Shown in pieces: positions 27,392 to 37,054 of a stretch of DNA of 64,000 nt (positions are counted from its first letter, which is position 1; every line of letters starts with the position of its first letter). Origin of the DNA: Propionibacterium sp. (GTDB taxonomy: Bacteria; Actinomycetota; Actinomycetes; Propionibacteriales; Propionibacteriaceae); assembly GCA_022837595.1 (NCBI GenBank), contig JALHFX010000002.1:1-64000 (forward strand), in the 5' to 3' direction. The translations under genes were made by a program, and so were the position numbers. The notes beneath the pieces are model-generated. The model saw nothing but the letters and a program-made list of their open reading frames with translations. It had not been told where the DNA came from and made no database searches.

Positions 27392-28159
27392 ATGCCCGCC
27401 CATACTCGCGCAGACAAAGCCGCGACCGCTGTCGTCCAGGTCGGCCCACCGCCGGTCACTAACAAAAGACCACAGCGCAACCATCTGATCCCCTCATGGG
27501 TACTCAAAGTAACGATGGCTGTCACCGGCACCTTGTGGGCAGCCTTCATCGCAATTCACCTCTTCGGCAATCTCAAGGTCTTCCAGGGTGCGCAAGCATA
27601 TAACCACTATGCGCATTGGCTACGTGAAGCCTTCTACCCGCTGCTGCCGAAGCTGTCCGTCTTATGGGCAATGCGCGTGGTGCTCGGTCTCGCGCTGTTG
27701 GCTCACATCTGCGCGGCCGCAATGATCTGGTGGCGCGGTCGCGAAGCTCGCGGACCGCATCGCGCGAAGATCCGCGGAGCCCGCGCCTGGGGTGCCTGGT
27801 TGATGCCGCTGACCGGGATACTGATCGGCTGCTTCATCGTGATCCACGTGCTTGATCTCACGCTCGGCCTTGGCATCCAATCGGCAGGATTCGCCGCGCC
27901 GATCTCGGACGAGAGCTTCGCTTACGAGAACCTCGTCGCCAGCTTCCGGCGTCCGGCGATGGCCTGCTTCTATTCCCTGGTGATGCTGCTGCTCGCAATC
28001 CACGTGGCCAAGGGATTCACGACGATGGCATCGGATCTAGGGGCGATGGGACGGCGCTGGCGCGCCACGCTGGCGCTCATCGGCGGTCTACTCGCGGTCG
28101 CGATTCTGCTCGGTAACGGCGCTATCCCGATCCTGGTCTTGACAGGAGTGCTCTCATGA
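27392..28159 (+). CDS. sdhC: Succinate dehydrogenase cytochrome b subunit
   Basis: This is the membrane anchor subunit of complex II, passing electrons to or from menaquinone. The 255-residue product has five membrane helices and conserved histidines suited to di-haem binding (FIAIHLFGNLK, YNHYAHWLREA, FIVIHVLDLTLGLG, LLAIHVAKGF), the single-subunit Bacillus/actinobacterial type. ATG 27392 has a full AGGAGG ribosome site. It overlaps sdhA by ATGA, forming an sdhCAB operon with no separate sdhD. Confidence 0.92.
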   Translation: MPAHTRADKAATAVVQVGPPPVTNKRPQRNHLIPSWVLKVTMAVTGTLWAAFIAIHLFGNLKVFQGAQAYNHYAHWLREAFYPLLPKLSVLWAMRVVLGLALLAHICAAAMIWWRGREARGPHRAKIRGARAWGAWLMPLTGILIGCFIVIHVLDLTLGLGIQSAGFAAPISDESFAYENLVASFRRPAMACFYSLVMLLLAIHVAKGFTTMASDLGAMGRRWRATLALIGGLLAVAILLGNGAIPILVLTGVLS

Positions 28160-30207
28160 GAATTACCGACAAGCTGAAGGACCAGTTCGGGCGAATCGGA
28201 CGCGAGAGTGCGCCCACGCAAGACAGTCACACTCCTAAGCGCCCGACCAGTACAGTGCCCGGGGTGCGACTCGGGCACGATCTGAACAGCAAGGTTCCTG
28301 AGGGCGATCCCGAGACGGCCTGGGATCGTCGACGCGACGAGTATCGGCTTGTCAGCCCCCTCAACACGAAGAAGATGACGATCGTGGTGGTCGGCACCGG
28401 GCTCGCCGGTGCCGGAGCCGCCGCAGCTCTCGGCGAGCTCGGTTATGACGTACACGCTTTCACCTACCACGACGCCGCTCGTCGGGCACATTCGGTGGCC
28501 GCCCAGGGAGGCATTAACTCAGCCCGCGCCCGAAAAGTCGATGGGGACTCGCTTCATCGATTCGTCAAGGACACGATCAAGGGCGGCGACTTCCGAGCTC
28601 GCGAGGCGGACGCATTCCGGTTAGGTATCGAATCGGTGCGGGTCATCGATCATATGGACGCGATCGGCGCTCCGTTCGCTCGCGAGTACGGTGGCACCCT
28701 GGCCACCCGCTCTTTCGGCGGCGTGCAAGTTTCTCGCACCTACTACACGCGCGGCCAGACCGGTCAGCAGTTGCAGGTGGCGGGGGCTCAGGCATTACAG
28801 CGGCAGGTGACCCGCGGAACCGTCAAGCTGCACACCCGTACTGAGATGCTGGACCTGATCGTCGATCAGGGCGTCTGCCGCGGGGTTGTTGTCCGTGATC
28901 TGGTCTCCGGGCAGGTCTGGGCGCAACCTGCGCACGCGGTCATCCTCGCGACCGGTGGGTACGGCTCGGTCTATTTCCACTCGACGCTCGCGGTCAACTG
29001 CAACGCTTCGGCATCATGGCGGGCCTGTCGACACGGGGCGTATCTGGCCAACCCGTCCTTCGTACAGTTCCACCCGACCGCGTTGCCGATCTCCAGTCAC
29101 TGGCAGTCGAAGTCGATCCTGATGTCAGAATCGTTACGCAATGACGGGCGAATCTGGGTGCCCAAGAAAACCGGCGACACTCGTCCGGCTGCCGAAATCG
29201 GCGAGGCCGAACGTGACTACTACCTCGAACGCAAGTACCCGGCCTTCGGTAACCTCGCACCCCGCGATATCTCGTCGCGCGCCGCGAAAGAACAAATCGA
29301 TTCCGGGCATGGCGTCGGCCCGTTGGCGAACTCCGTTTACCTGGATTTCTCCGATGCGCTAGAGGCACAGGGACGCGAGACCATCGCGCAGCGCTACGGC
29401 AATCTGTTCGAGATGTACAAGCGGGCAACCGGTGAGGATCCCTACCAGGTGCCGATGCGGATCGCGCCAGGCGCACATTTCACGATGGGTGGGCTATGGA
29501 GCGATTTCAACCAGATGACCTCGCTACCTGGGCTCTTCGTCGGTGGCGAGGTCGGCTGGGGCTATCACGGAGCGAACCGGTTGGGCGCGAACTCGCTGCT
29601 GTCGGCCTGCGTTGACGGCTGGTTCACCTTGCCATTCGCGCTTCCCGACTATCTCAACCCGTTACTCGGCCAACCGCTGCCGACAGCTTCCGATAGCTCT
29701 GTCCGCGAGGCGGTGGCCCGCGTTGAGCAGCGAACCGCATCGTTACTCGCGGTCGGCGGTAAGCAGGCAGCATCCAAGTTTCATCGTCGGCTCGGCGAAA
29801 TCATGTACCGCGGTTGCGGGGTCGAACGTTCACGAGCATCACTATTACAAGCCCTCGCCGAGGTCCGTGAGTTGCGGGCCGAGTTTTGGAACGACCTGTC
29901 GGTGCCTGGCTCTGGAGCCCATCTCAATCAAGCACTGGAGCGAGCCGGGAGAGTCGCAGACTTCCTGGAACTGGCCGAATTAATGTGCACCGACGCCCTG
30001 GATCGCGAAGAATCGTGCGGCGCACATTTCCGCTCCGAATACCAAGACGACGGCGAGGCCGAACGCAACGACCAACGATGGGCGTTCGTTTCAGCCTGGC
30101 AGGTCGACGGTCCACCGCAGGGCACACCTGGTGATCTTGTCTTCACCAGGCATGCCGAACCGTTGGACTTCGAGGCAATCCCGCTGGCAACGAGGAGCTA
30201 CAAATGA
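28156..30207 (+). CDS. sdhA: Succinate dehydrogenase/fumarate reductase flavoprotein subunit
   Basis: SdhA is the FAD-bearing catalytic subunit, interconverting succinate and fumarate at the cytoplasmic face. The 683-residue product has VVVGTGLAGAGAAAALGELG (FAD fold, about residues 76-95), the flavinylation histidine in AHSVAAQGGIN, the substrate-site FHPTALP and a C-terminal HFTMGGLW/GANRLGANSLLSAC region. About 70 N-terminal residues precede the Rossmann fold, as in related actinobacterial SdhA. It starts in an ATGA overlap with sdhC (AGGAG upstream) and ends in one with sdhB. Confidence 0.95.
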   Translation: MRITDKLKDQFGRIGRESAPTQDSHTPKRPTSTVPGVRLGHDLNSKVPEGDPETAWDRRRDEYRLVSPLNTKKMTIVVVGTGLAGAGAAAALGELGYDVHAFTYHDAARRAHSVAAQGGINSARARKVDGDSLHRFVKDTIKGGDFRAREADAFRLGIESVRVIDHMDAIGAPFAREYGGTLATRSFGGVQVSRTYYTRGQTGQQLQVAGAQALQRQVTRGTVKLHTRTEMLDLIVDQGVCRGVVVRDLVSGQVWAQPAHAVILATGGYGSVYFHSTLAVNCNASASWRACRHGAYLANPSFVQFHPTALPISSHWQSKSILMSESLRNDGRIWVPKKTGDTRPAAEIGEAERDYYLERKYPAFGNLAPRDISSRAAKEQIDSGHGVGPLANSVYLDFSDALEAQGRETIAQRYGNLFEMYKRATGEDPYQVPMRIAPGAHFTMGGLWSDFNQMTSLPGLFVGGEVGWGYHGANRLGANSLLSACVDGWFTLPFALPDYLNPLLGQPLPTASDSSVREAVARVEQRTASLLAVGGKQAASKFHRRLGEIMYRGCGVERSRASLLQALAEVRELRAEFWNDLSVPGSGAHLNQALERAGRVADFLELAELMCTDALDREESCGAHFRSEYQDDGEAERNDQRWAFVSAWQVDGPPQGTPGDLVFTRHAEPLDFEAIPLATRSYK

Positions 30208-30950
30208 AGCTGCGAGTTGAGGTTTGGCGGCAGGCAGACCCGACCGATCGGGGTCATTTCGAGACCCACGAAGTCGACGGGCTGGAGCCCCACCTTTCTG
30301 TTCTGGAAATGCTCGATGCGCTCAACGAGCAGTTGATCGACTCCGGCCGAGAGCCGGTCGCCTTCGAATCAGACTGCCGGGAGGGCATTTGCGGCGCCTG
30401 CGGCGTGACTGTGGACGGCCAAGTACACGGCCCCGAGGACAATCTGCCCAGCTGCCATCAGCGGTTGATCAATCTGGACGATGGTGCGAGCGTGCGTATC
30501 GAACCGCTACGGTCGGCTGGTTTCCCGGTAGTGCGTGACCTGATAGTCGATCGCAGCGGGCTGGACGATCTGATCCGGGCAGGCGGCTATGTTTCGATCA
30601 ATGCAGGAACCGCCCCCGACGCCGATTCACTACCGGTCGGCGAGCAGCAGGCCGAGAAGGCGCTGGACTTCGCGGCTTGTATCGGCTGCGGTGCCTGTGT
30701 AGCGGCGTGCCCCAACGGATCGGCGCATCTGTTCACCGGCGCGAAGCTCGCGCACCTGTCGATGCTGCCAATGGCGTCGACCGAACGACAGCGCCGCGCG
30801 CACTCGATGGTCCGGGCGGCAGAGGAGCTCTTCGGCCCCTGTTCGTACTACGGGGAGTGCGCCCGTGCATGCCCTGCGGAGATCAATCTGAACGCAATCG
30901 CGGCCTTCAACCACGAGCGGATGCTCGCAGGACTGAAGCGGAGGCTTTAG
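30204..30950 (+). CDS. sdhB: Succinate dehydrogenase iron-sulfur subunit
   Basis: SdhB carries electrons from the flavin to the haems. The 248-residue product has the [2Fe-2S] motif CREGICGACGV with a later Cys (LPSCHQ), then CIGCGACVAACPNGS and CSYYGECARACPAEI for the other clusters. The start ATG overlaps the sdhA stop (ATGA) and has GAGGAG upstream. It completes the operon; the following 183 bp contains no recognised gene or clear terminator. Confidence 0.95.
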   Translation: MKLRVEVWRQADPTDRGHFETHEVDGLEPHLSVLEMLDALNEQLIDSGREPVAFESDCREGICGACGVTVDGQVHGPEDNLPSCHQRLINLDDGASVRIEPLRSAGFPVVRDLIVDRSGLDDLIRAGGYVSINAGTAPDADSLPVGEQQAEKALDFAACIGCGACVAACPNGSAHLFTGAKLAHLSMLPMASTERQRRAHSMVRAAEELFGPCSYYGECARACPAEINLNAIAAFNHERMLAGLKRRL

Positions 30951-31133
30951 GCCTCGAAAATTCTTTTTCCGGCATGCAAGAAAACGGTCGCTATTCCAAC
31001 ACGCAGACGACTACGCACTCGGCCTATAACCCCTTAGCGACGGTCGCGTTTTTTGACAATCCAAATCGCCGAAGGTTGCCGTGAATTTGTTCCTAATTAC
31101 CGCCTGAGCACGGGAAAGAGGCAAACTAGGGAT

Positions 31134-32438
31134 GTGCCTTCAGAGCTCGTAATCCTGTCGCTGGTGGTCGTCACCGCTTTACTTTTCGACTTCACCAACG
31201 GATTTCATGACACGGCCAACGCCATGGCCACGTCCATCGCAACAAAAGCCTTCAAGCCGAAGACCGCTGTTACCTTGTCTGCGATCCTGAACCTCATCGG
31301 CGCTTTTCTGTCGGTTGAGGTCGCACTGACCGTCACCAACTCTGTGGTGAACATCCAAGACGCCTCCGGCGCACCCCGCCCAGAACTCTTGCAAGACGGC
31401 GGTCAGGCATTGCTGCTGATCGTGCTCGCAGGCCTAGTGGGCGCCATTGTCTGGAATCTGCTTACCTGGCTACTCGGGTTACCGTCGAGTTCCTCTCATG
31501 CGCTCTTCGGTGGATTGGTCGGAGCAACCATGGCCGGTCTGGGCACCGCCGGCGTCAACTGGCTCGGTGACGGCACCAAGCCGGACGGGGTGGTCGGCAA
31601 GGTCGTGATACCCGCACTGATGTCACCGGCCATCGCTATCGTCGTGGCAGGCGTCGGCACGATGCTGGTACACAAGGTCACCAAACACGTCTTGGCCAAG
31701 TACCGCGATACCGGGTTCCGCTGGGGACAGATCGGCTCCGCATCGCTGGTCGCGCTGGCGCATGGTACGAACGACGCCCAGAAGACAATGGGCATCATCA
31801 CGCTGGCCCTCATCGCTTCGGGCCAATGGACCGATCTGCATCAGGTGCCATTCTGGGTGAAACTCGCCTGTGCCCTGGCCATCGCCTTGGGCACTTATTC
31901 TGGCGGTTGGCGGATTATCCGCACGATGGGCAAAGGCCTGGTAGAGCTCACTCCACCTCAGGGCATGGCTGCGGAGTTTTCCACGGCCTCTGTCGTCCTG
32001 ATCTCCAGTCACATGGGTTTCGCGTTGTCGACCACCCACGTCGCGACCGGGTCGATTCTCGGTTCGGGACTCGGCAAGAAGGGCGCGAAGGTCAATTGGC
32101 GAGTAGCCGGCAGGATGGTCGTGGCTTGGGGCATCACGCTTCCGGCATCGGCACTGATGGGCGCGCTGATGTGGTTCATCGGGCATTCCGTCGGTGGTTT
32201 GTTCGGTGCCATGATCATCACGATGATCATGGTGGCTGTCTCGGCCTGGATGTACCGCCACTCGCTGCGCACCCGGATCGATAAGAACAACGTCAACGCG
32301 GATTGGTCGGACAACGGCAAGGGCGCCTCGTTGCAGCCCGCCGCCTCGATCCCCGATCCCACTCATCCGCGGGAGGGTTTCGCCGACCTAAAAGAACTTG
32401 AGCCACAGTCCGAACGAGAACTGGCGGAGGTGAGCTAG
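31134..32438 (+). CDS. PiT-family low-affinity inorganic phosphate transporter
   Basis: PiT proteins import metal-phosphate driven by the proton gradient. The 434-residue product has the two inverted family signatures: FDFTNGFHDTANAMATSIAT near the N-terminus and ALAHGTNDAQKTMGIITLAL in the second half, with about ten membrane helices. I start at GTG 31134 (VPSELVILS) because it lies just before the first helix, with AGAGG about 14 bases upstream; an in-frame ATG at 31053 would add 27 polar residues. The next small gene begins on the base after its stop. Confidence 0.9.
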   Translation: MPSELVILSLVVVTALLFDFTNGFHDTANAMATSIATKAFKPKTAVTLSAILNLIGAFLSVEVALTVTNSVVNIQDASGAPRPELLQDGGQALLLIVLAGLVGAIVWNLLTWLLGLPSSSSHALFGGLVGATMAGLGTAGVNWLGDGTKPDGVVGKVVIPALMSPAIAIVVAGVGTMLVHKVTKHVLAKYRDTGFRWGQIGSASLVALAHGTNDAQKTMGIITLALIASGQWTDLHQVPFWVKLACALAIALGTYSGGWRIIRTMGKGLVELTPPQGMAAEFSTASVVLISSHMGFALSTTHVATGSILGSGLGKKGAKVNWRVAGRMVVAWGITLPASALMGALMWFIGHSVGGLFGAMIITMIMVAVSAWMYRHSLRTRIDKNNVNADWSDNGKGASLQPAASIPDPTHPREGFADLKELEPQSERELAEVS

Positions 32439-32732
32439 ATGATGCACGCTCTGATTCAACTCCTTGAAGGCGGCGGCGAGGTTCTGATCTTTTCGCTGAT
32501 CCTTGGTGCCGGACTGCCGACACTCTTCGCAGCCGGGGTTTGGGCACTTTCATTCGGGGCGAAGGGTGTGGACGATGTGGCTGAGCATCGTCCTCATCTG
32601 ATCGCGAAGATCTTCGCTGGGCTCTGCTTCGCCGGAGTGGTTCTGGCCATCCTCGGTGGTATTTTCATCATCGTCGGGCATGGTTTCGGCGTCACTTTGC
32701 AAGCTGGTTGGCCGTTGTTCGTCAGCAAGTAG
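32439..32732 (+). CDS. Small membrane protein linked to PiT
   Basis: The 97-residue product has two helices (about residues 14-38 and 57-87) separated by a polar loop, and no family motif I recognise. It starts immediately after the PiT stop, so it is co-translated and may be an accessory subunit or regulator of the transporter. The function is unknown. Confidence 0.75.
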   Translation: MMHALIQLLEGGGEVLIFSLILGAGLPTLFAAGVWALSFGAKGVDDVAEHRPHLIAKIFAGLCFAGVVLAILGGIFIIVGHGFGVTLQAGWPLFVSK

Positions 32733-32753
32733 GCCCGATCACAGGCCATCTCG

Positions 32754-32783
32754 CGACCCGCTACCGACGTCGGTGGCGGGTCG
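32754..32783. terminator. Bidirectional terminator between convergent genes
   Basis: CGACCCGC (32754-32761) and GCGGGTCG (32776-32783) enclose CCGACGTCGG, giving a strong G+C stem between the PiT operon and the convergent ketopantoate-reductase-like gene. Confidence 0.65.
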
Positions 32784-32793
32784 TCGGGCGAAA

Positions 32794-33714
32794 TTAGGCA
32801 ACACCCCAGAGTTGATGTTTGGCCAAGAAGGCCTGCAACAAGACCCGGTTGACCGGGGTTTCGATGCCGTGTCTTTGCCCACGCTCCACGACAGCGCCGG
32901 CGAACTGATTGACCTCGGTGCGGCGATGTGCCAACGCATCTTGCGCCATCGACGTGTAGCTCTGGGGGCCGAGGCTGCCGATGATGCCGATCATCTGGTC
33001 AATATCAGCTGGCACGAGGTTCACCCCGCACGCCTGCGCAACCGCGATGACCTCCTGTTGCGCCGCCACCATCAGATCGCGTGCCGGTCCGCCAGATTGG
33101 AAGAGCCCATAGGGTGCTTCCAACAAAGCGGAAACCTGGTTGATGCCAACGTTGAGAAGCAGCTTGCGCCACAGCATTCGAGGCGCATCGGAGCTGATCA
33201 CATGTGGAATCGCGAACTCGGTGAGTAAGGCGTCCAACCGGCACAACTCTGCACTGCGCCGCCCCGGTACCGCGTCCCCGAACTCGATGCGCCCCAACTT
33301 CGTGAACTGCACTCTGTCACCATCACGCACAGCGTCAATACCGATACAGACCGCCAGCGGCACATAGGCCTGCGGATAGGCCAGCACCAATTCCTCCTCA
33401 CTGGTAATACCGTTGAGCAGACTGCAGATAATCGTTCGCTCACCGATATGACCGCGAAGCTGCTCGATCGCCTCGGCGAGATCGTGGTGTTTGACTGCGA
33501 CGATCACCAAATCGGCTGGTTCGCTGCTTTGTCCGGGCTCCACAACCTCAAAATCGAAGCGGCGTTGGTTCACGGTCACGCCATCAGCGCGCAGTCGCTG
33601 CGCCCGCTCCCCCGCCGCAATAACGCGAACCTGGGTTTGCGGGGCTGCCTCGACGATCTGCGCGGCATAGGATGCCCCGATTGCGCCGAGCCCGATGATG
33701 CTGACACTGGTCAC
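32794..33714 (-). CDS. 2-dehydropantoate 2-reductase-like (ApbA/PanE family) protein
   Basis: The 306-residue product has the ApbA/PanE layout: N-terminal NADP-binding loop SIIGLGAIGASYAAQI, then VIVAVKHHDL and LLNGITSEEELV, and a helical C-terminal domain with WRKLLLNVGINQVSALL carrying the family's catalytic Lys. PanE reduces ketopantoate in pantothenate synthesis, but many paralogues act on other substrates and no pan genes are nearby, so the exact reaction is open. It is convergent with the PiT operon and divergent from the HelR-like gene. Confidence 0.85.
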   Translation of the reverse strand: MTSVSIIGLGAIGASYAAQIVEAAPQTQVRVIAAGERAQRLRADGVTVNQRRFDFEVVEPGQSSEPADLVIVAVKHHDLAEAIEQLRGHIGERTIICSLLNGITSEEELVLAYPQAYVPLAVCIGIDAVRDGDRVQFTKLGRIEFGDAVPGRRSAELCRLDALLTEFAIPHVISSDAPRMLWRKLLLNVGINQVSALLEAPYGLFQSGGPARDLMVAAQQEVIAVAQACGVNLVPADIDQMIGIIGSLGPQSYTSMAQDALAHRRTEVNQFAGAVVERGQRHGIETPVNRVLLQAFLAKHQLWGVA

Positions 33715-33817
33715 GCTAGGTCCTCCTTAGGGTTGATCTGCTCACGTTACCGCCCGCGCTAACACCCCTTGGATCATTGGTGCTCGACGATGGGAGCCGA
33801 TTTCTCTGCCAGGGGGT

Positions 33818-33836
33818 GGGGCTTGCCTGGAACTTA
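33818..33836 (+). promoter_or_regulatory. Partial rifamycin-associated-element-like motif upstream of the HelR-like gene
   Basis: GGGGCTTGC (33818-33826) lies 56-64 bp upstream of the start. It matches the left half of the inverted-repeat rifamycin-associated element as I recall it from actinomycetes, where such elements precede rifamycin-resistance genes including helR. The right half (CTGGAACTTA) matches poorly. It may be chance. Confidence 0.3.
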
Positions 33837-33881
33837 CGGAGTAAGCTTGTTCTTCCGGGCTTTTTCTGAGGATGGATCCAC

Positions 33882-36143
33882 TTGACAGAAGAACACTCCC
33901 CTAACGCGAGCGAGATCCTTGCCCATGAGATCGCAATCGAGCAAGCTCATGTGGACACGGTCTATCGCCACCTTGCGTCGGCCACTGAGGCCGCTCGCAA
34001 TATACAGGCTGAGAGTCGCGCCAAATTCTTGACTGACCGCGCCGATTGGATGCGAGAAGAGGACGGCACCGCTCTGTTCGAACGCGACGCATTTGCCTAC
34101 CAGGCAGCCAAGAGGTTGGCGATCTTGGATGCCGAGCACGAAGGCCTGGTCTTCGGACGCCTCGACTTCAGTACCGACGAGGAAAAGCGTTATATCGGAC
34201 GCATCGGCGTACGTGACGACGACTACGAGCCGCTGGTGCTCGACTGGCGTGCGCCGGCTGCCGAGGCCTTCTATCGCGCAACTGCCGCCGACCCGATGGG
34301 CGTCTCCCGCCGACGGGTTCTGCGCTGCCGCGATGACCAGGTCATCGGTATCGAGGATGATCTCCTGGACGAGCACGGCAGCTCCGATCTGGTCGTCATT
34401 GGTGAAGGAGCCCTGCTCGCGGCGTTACAACGTGCCCGCGGGCCACGGATGCGAGACATCGTCGCCACCATCCAAGCTGAACAAGATATGGCGATCCGTG
34501 CCCCCCAGCAGGGCGTCACTGTGATCTCGGGAGGCCCCGGCACCGGCAAGACCGTCGTCGCATTGCACCGGGCTGCGTTCCTGCTTTACACCTACCGCAA
34601 ACGCATGGAGGCCGGCGGGGTGCTCGTCGTCGGACCGACCGATTTGTTCATGAGCTATATCGAACGCGTGCTGCCAGGTCTGGGCGAAGACTCGGTGACC
34701 CTCAAATCGGTCGGCGATCTGGCCACCGACGTACTGGGATACGGCAGCCAACGGGTCGACGACGCCGAGGCGACCATGCTCAAAGGCAGCTTGCGGATGC
34801 TTCCGGTGCTGCGTCGCGCCGTGGACGAGCCGATGACTCCGGAGAAAATCCGGCTGCGAGTCAGCGTCAAGGGCGAAATCCTCACCCTCGAGGCGTCCGA
34901 TCTGAACACGATCCGACGCGAAGTATTGTCATCTCACAAGGCGAACCGGGCACGTCGGGCCGCAGAGAAGGCACTTACCGACGCTTTGTGGAAGAAACTC
35001 CCCGGCGATATCGCCGCGCTACTCGATCTGTCCCGCGAACTGTTCGACGACATCGTCACGTCGCAAGCCAGCTATGCGATGTTCGTGAACGCTTGGTGGC
35101 CGACTCTGACCCCGGAGATGGTGCTGACCCGGCTGGCCGACCCCTCGCTGCTGCGCAAGTTCGCCCACGGTGTCTTGGATGCCGATGAACGCCACATACT
35201 CGCCGACAGCCTGGAACACGCGCGCGGCTTCGTGCCCGAACCTGAGCAGCGCCATCCGCACTGGTCGGTCAGCGATATCGCGTTACTCGACGAGTTGGCC
35301 GCGATGATCGGTCCGCCACCGATCGAGACCGAGGCCGACCCGACCATCGTCTTGGCGGACGGCAGTGAAGTTTCCGAACTGGTCACGTTGGCCGACAGGC
35401 TAACCACCGGCCGCGAACTGGACCCGGACGACGACGGAGCGGTCACCCACGCCCATGTGCTGGTCGACGAGGCACAGGACATCACGCCCATGCAGTGGCG
35501 GATGCTGCGCAGGCGCGGCCCGCAGGCATCTTGGACCCTGGTCGGCGATCCCGCGCAAAGTTCATACCCCGATGATGCCGAGACCCGCCGAGCGATGCGC
35601 AATCTGATCGGACGTGGGCCCTCGCGGACCTTCCGGCTGTCAACCAACTACCGGTCGCCCGCCGAGATCATGGATCTGGCAGGGCAAGTGATCACCACCT
35701 TCTATCCGGACGCCGATGTGCCCACCTCAGTGCGCCAAACCGGCGTCCAACCGCTCCTGCTGACTGCCCCCGCACGTGGCTTCAGTGACGATTTGGCACG
35801 CATCATCGCTCAGTTAGCAGGCGAGCTCGAGGGATCGATCGCTGTGATCTGCGCTGCCGGACGCGTGGGATCATTGCGCGACACCATAAACGCCATGCCG
35901 CTCGATCCGGATATCCGCGCCCGGTTGAGCGTGATGACCGTGCTTCAGGTCAAAGGGCTGGAGTTCGACGCGGCAATCGTGATCGCTCCCGACGAGATCG
36001 TCGAGCAGACTCCCGGCGGGGTCCGGGTGCTCTATGTTGCGCTGACTCGTCCGACGCAGCGTTTGGTGACCCTCGACCTCACTGATGGTCGTCCCGGAGC
36101 TTGGCGAGAATCTCTCGCGTTGCCCGTGACCGATTCTGCGTGA
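33882..36143 (+). CDS. HelD/HelR-family RNA polymerase-recycling helicase-like ATPase
   Basis: This 753-residue superfamily 1 ATPase starts at TTG 33882, with GAGGATGGA upstream. It has the HelD-family layout: an N-terminal coiled-coil arm (residues 1-75), YIGRIGVRDDDYEPLVLDWRAPAAEAFY typical of HelD/HelR, Walker A GGPGTGKT (217-224), Walker B VDEAQDITPMQW, SLSTNYRSP-type motif IV and a C-terminal VLQVKGLEFDAAIV plus YVALTRPTQRL. Such proteins release stalled or drug-bound RNA polymerase; the actinobacterial HelR branch gives rifamycin tolerance. Distinguishing HelD from HelR needs alignment. Confidence 0.87.
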   Translation: MTEEHSPNASEILAHEIAIEQAHVDTVYRHLASATEAARNIQAESRAKFLTDRADWMREEDGTALFERDAFAYQAAKRLAILDAEHEGLVFGRLDFSTDEEKRYIGRIGVRDDDYEPLVLDWRAPAAEAFYRATAADPMGVSRRRVLRCRDDQVIGIEDDLLDEHGSSDLVVIGEGALLAALQRARGPRMRDIVATIQAEQDMAIRAPQQGVTVISGGPGTGKTVVALHRAAFLLYTYRKRMEAGGVLVVGPTDLFMSYIERVLPGLGEDSVTLKSVGDLATDVLGYGSQRVDDAEATMLKGSLRMLPVLRRAVDEPMTPEKIRLRVSVKGEILTLEASDLNTIRREVLSSHKANRARRAAEKALTDALWKKLPGDIAALLDLSRELFDDIVTSQASYAMFVNAWWPTLTPEMVLTRLADPSLLRKFAHGVLDADERHILADSLEHARGFVPEPEQRHPHWSVSDIALLDELAAMIGPPPIETEADPTIVLADGSEVSELVTLADRLTTGRELDPDDDGAVTHAHVLVDEAQDITPMQWRMLRRRGPQASWTLVGDPAQSSYPDDAETRRAMRNLIGRGPSRTFRLSTNYRSPAEIMDLAGQVITTFYPDADVPTSVRQTGVQPLLLTAPARGFSDDLARIIAQLAGELEGSIAVICAAGRVGSLRDTINAMPLDPDIRARLSVMTVLQVKGLEFDAAIVIAPDEIVEQTPGGVRVLYVALTRPTQRLVTLDLTDGRPGAWRESLALPVTDSA

Positions 36144-36966
36144 AGAAGTGCAGACCGGGCGCCCGCCCGGCCAGCAATCTGTCGCACAACTCGGCTGCCA
36201 GTTCGACCCCGGTGATGCGCACTTGTTCGGGATCGTCGGCCACGCTCAGCAGCCGCTCGGCGACCTTGGCGGGGATATCCGCGCCCGACATCTCTACGAA
36301 TCGTCCGAGCTGTTTGACGCTGGTGACCGGCATGATGCCGGGAACGATCGGTATCGTGCAGCCCGCGCTGCGCGCTCTGCCGACCAACTCGAAATAGTGG
36401 CCGAGATCGAAGAACAGCTGGGTCACCGCGAATGATGCCCCGGCCTGTTGTTTACCGAGCAGAATCTGGGCGTCCAGTTCGGGCGTCGAGGTGGCGTGAC
36501 CATCGGGAAAGGCCGCCACACCGATGCTGAAATCACCACGTGAGGCGACCAACTCGACTAGTTCGGTGGCGGTCTGGAGTCCGCCTGGATACGGTTCCCA
36601 GGCAACTGAAGCGCCCCCCGGCATGTCTCCCCGGATGGCCAGAATGTTGGTCACTCCCGCATCTGCATAGGCGTCGATCACTGCCTTCAGCTCATTGATC
36701 GTCTGCCCGGTACATGTGAGATGACCCATCACTGTCAGTTCGGTACTGGCCAGGATCGCCATCGTCGCATCCAACGTGCGTTGACGGCTTGAGCCGTTCG
36801 CACCATAGGTCACCGAAACCCAATCGGGCTCGAGCGGTTCCAACTCGGCGATCGTGCGTGTCAGCAACTGCTGCCCAGCCTCATTCTTCGGGGGGAAGAA
36901 CTCGAAGCTGAAGGTCGGGCCAGAGGCGTGGGCGAGTAGATCGCCGATAGATACTCGAGGGGACAT
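36079..36966 (-). CDS. metF: 5,10-methylenetetrahydrofolate reductase
   Basis: MetF reduces methylene-THF to methyl-THF for methionine synthesis, using FAD. The start ATG 36966 (MSPRVSIGDLLAHA) gives 295 residues, the normal size; the longer in-frame start at 37056 would run into the divergent gene. Motifs include FSFEFFPPKNEAG, VSVTYGANGSSR and NILAIRGDMP. Its 3' end overlaps the HelR-like gene by 65 bp, tail to tail. The metF-polyprenyl synthase divergent pair is also found in mycobacteria. Confidence 0.93.
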   Translation of the reverse strand: MSPRVSIGDLLAHASGPTFSFEFFPPKNEAGQQLLTRTIAELEPLEPDWVSVTYGANGSSRQRTLDATMAILASTELTVMGHLTCTGQTINELKAVIDAYADAGVTNILAIRGDMPGGASVAWEPYPGGLQTATELVELVASRGDFSIGVAAFPDGHATSTPELDAQILLGKQQAGASFAVTQLFFDLGHYFELVGRARSAGCTIPIVPGIMPVTSVKQLGRFVEMSGADIPAKVAERLLSVADDPEQVRITGVELAAELCDRLLAGRAPGLHFFTQNRSRATREILAKLRDDHQ

Positions 36967-37054
36967 GCCAGCGATTGTAGTAACGAAGGTCCGGCCGACC
37001 CGCCCGTCCGAACAGTCGGATGCCCATTCGAGTTCAAACGCTACTCTGAGCAGC

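Noticed and set aside
31053..31133. Longer PiT start at the in-frame ATG 31053
   Set aside because: It adds 27 polar residues before the first helix with no ribosome site; the GTG at 31134 fits the family better.
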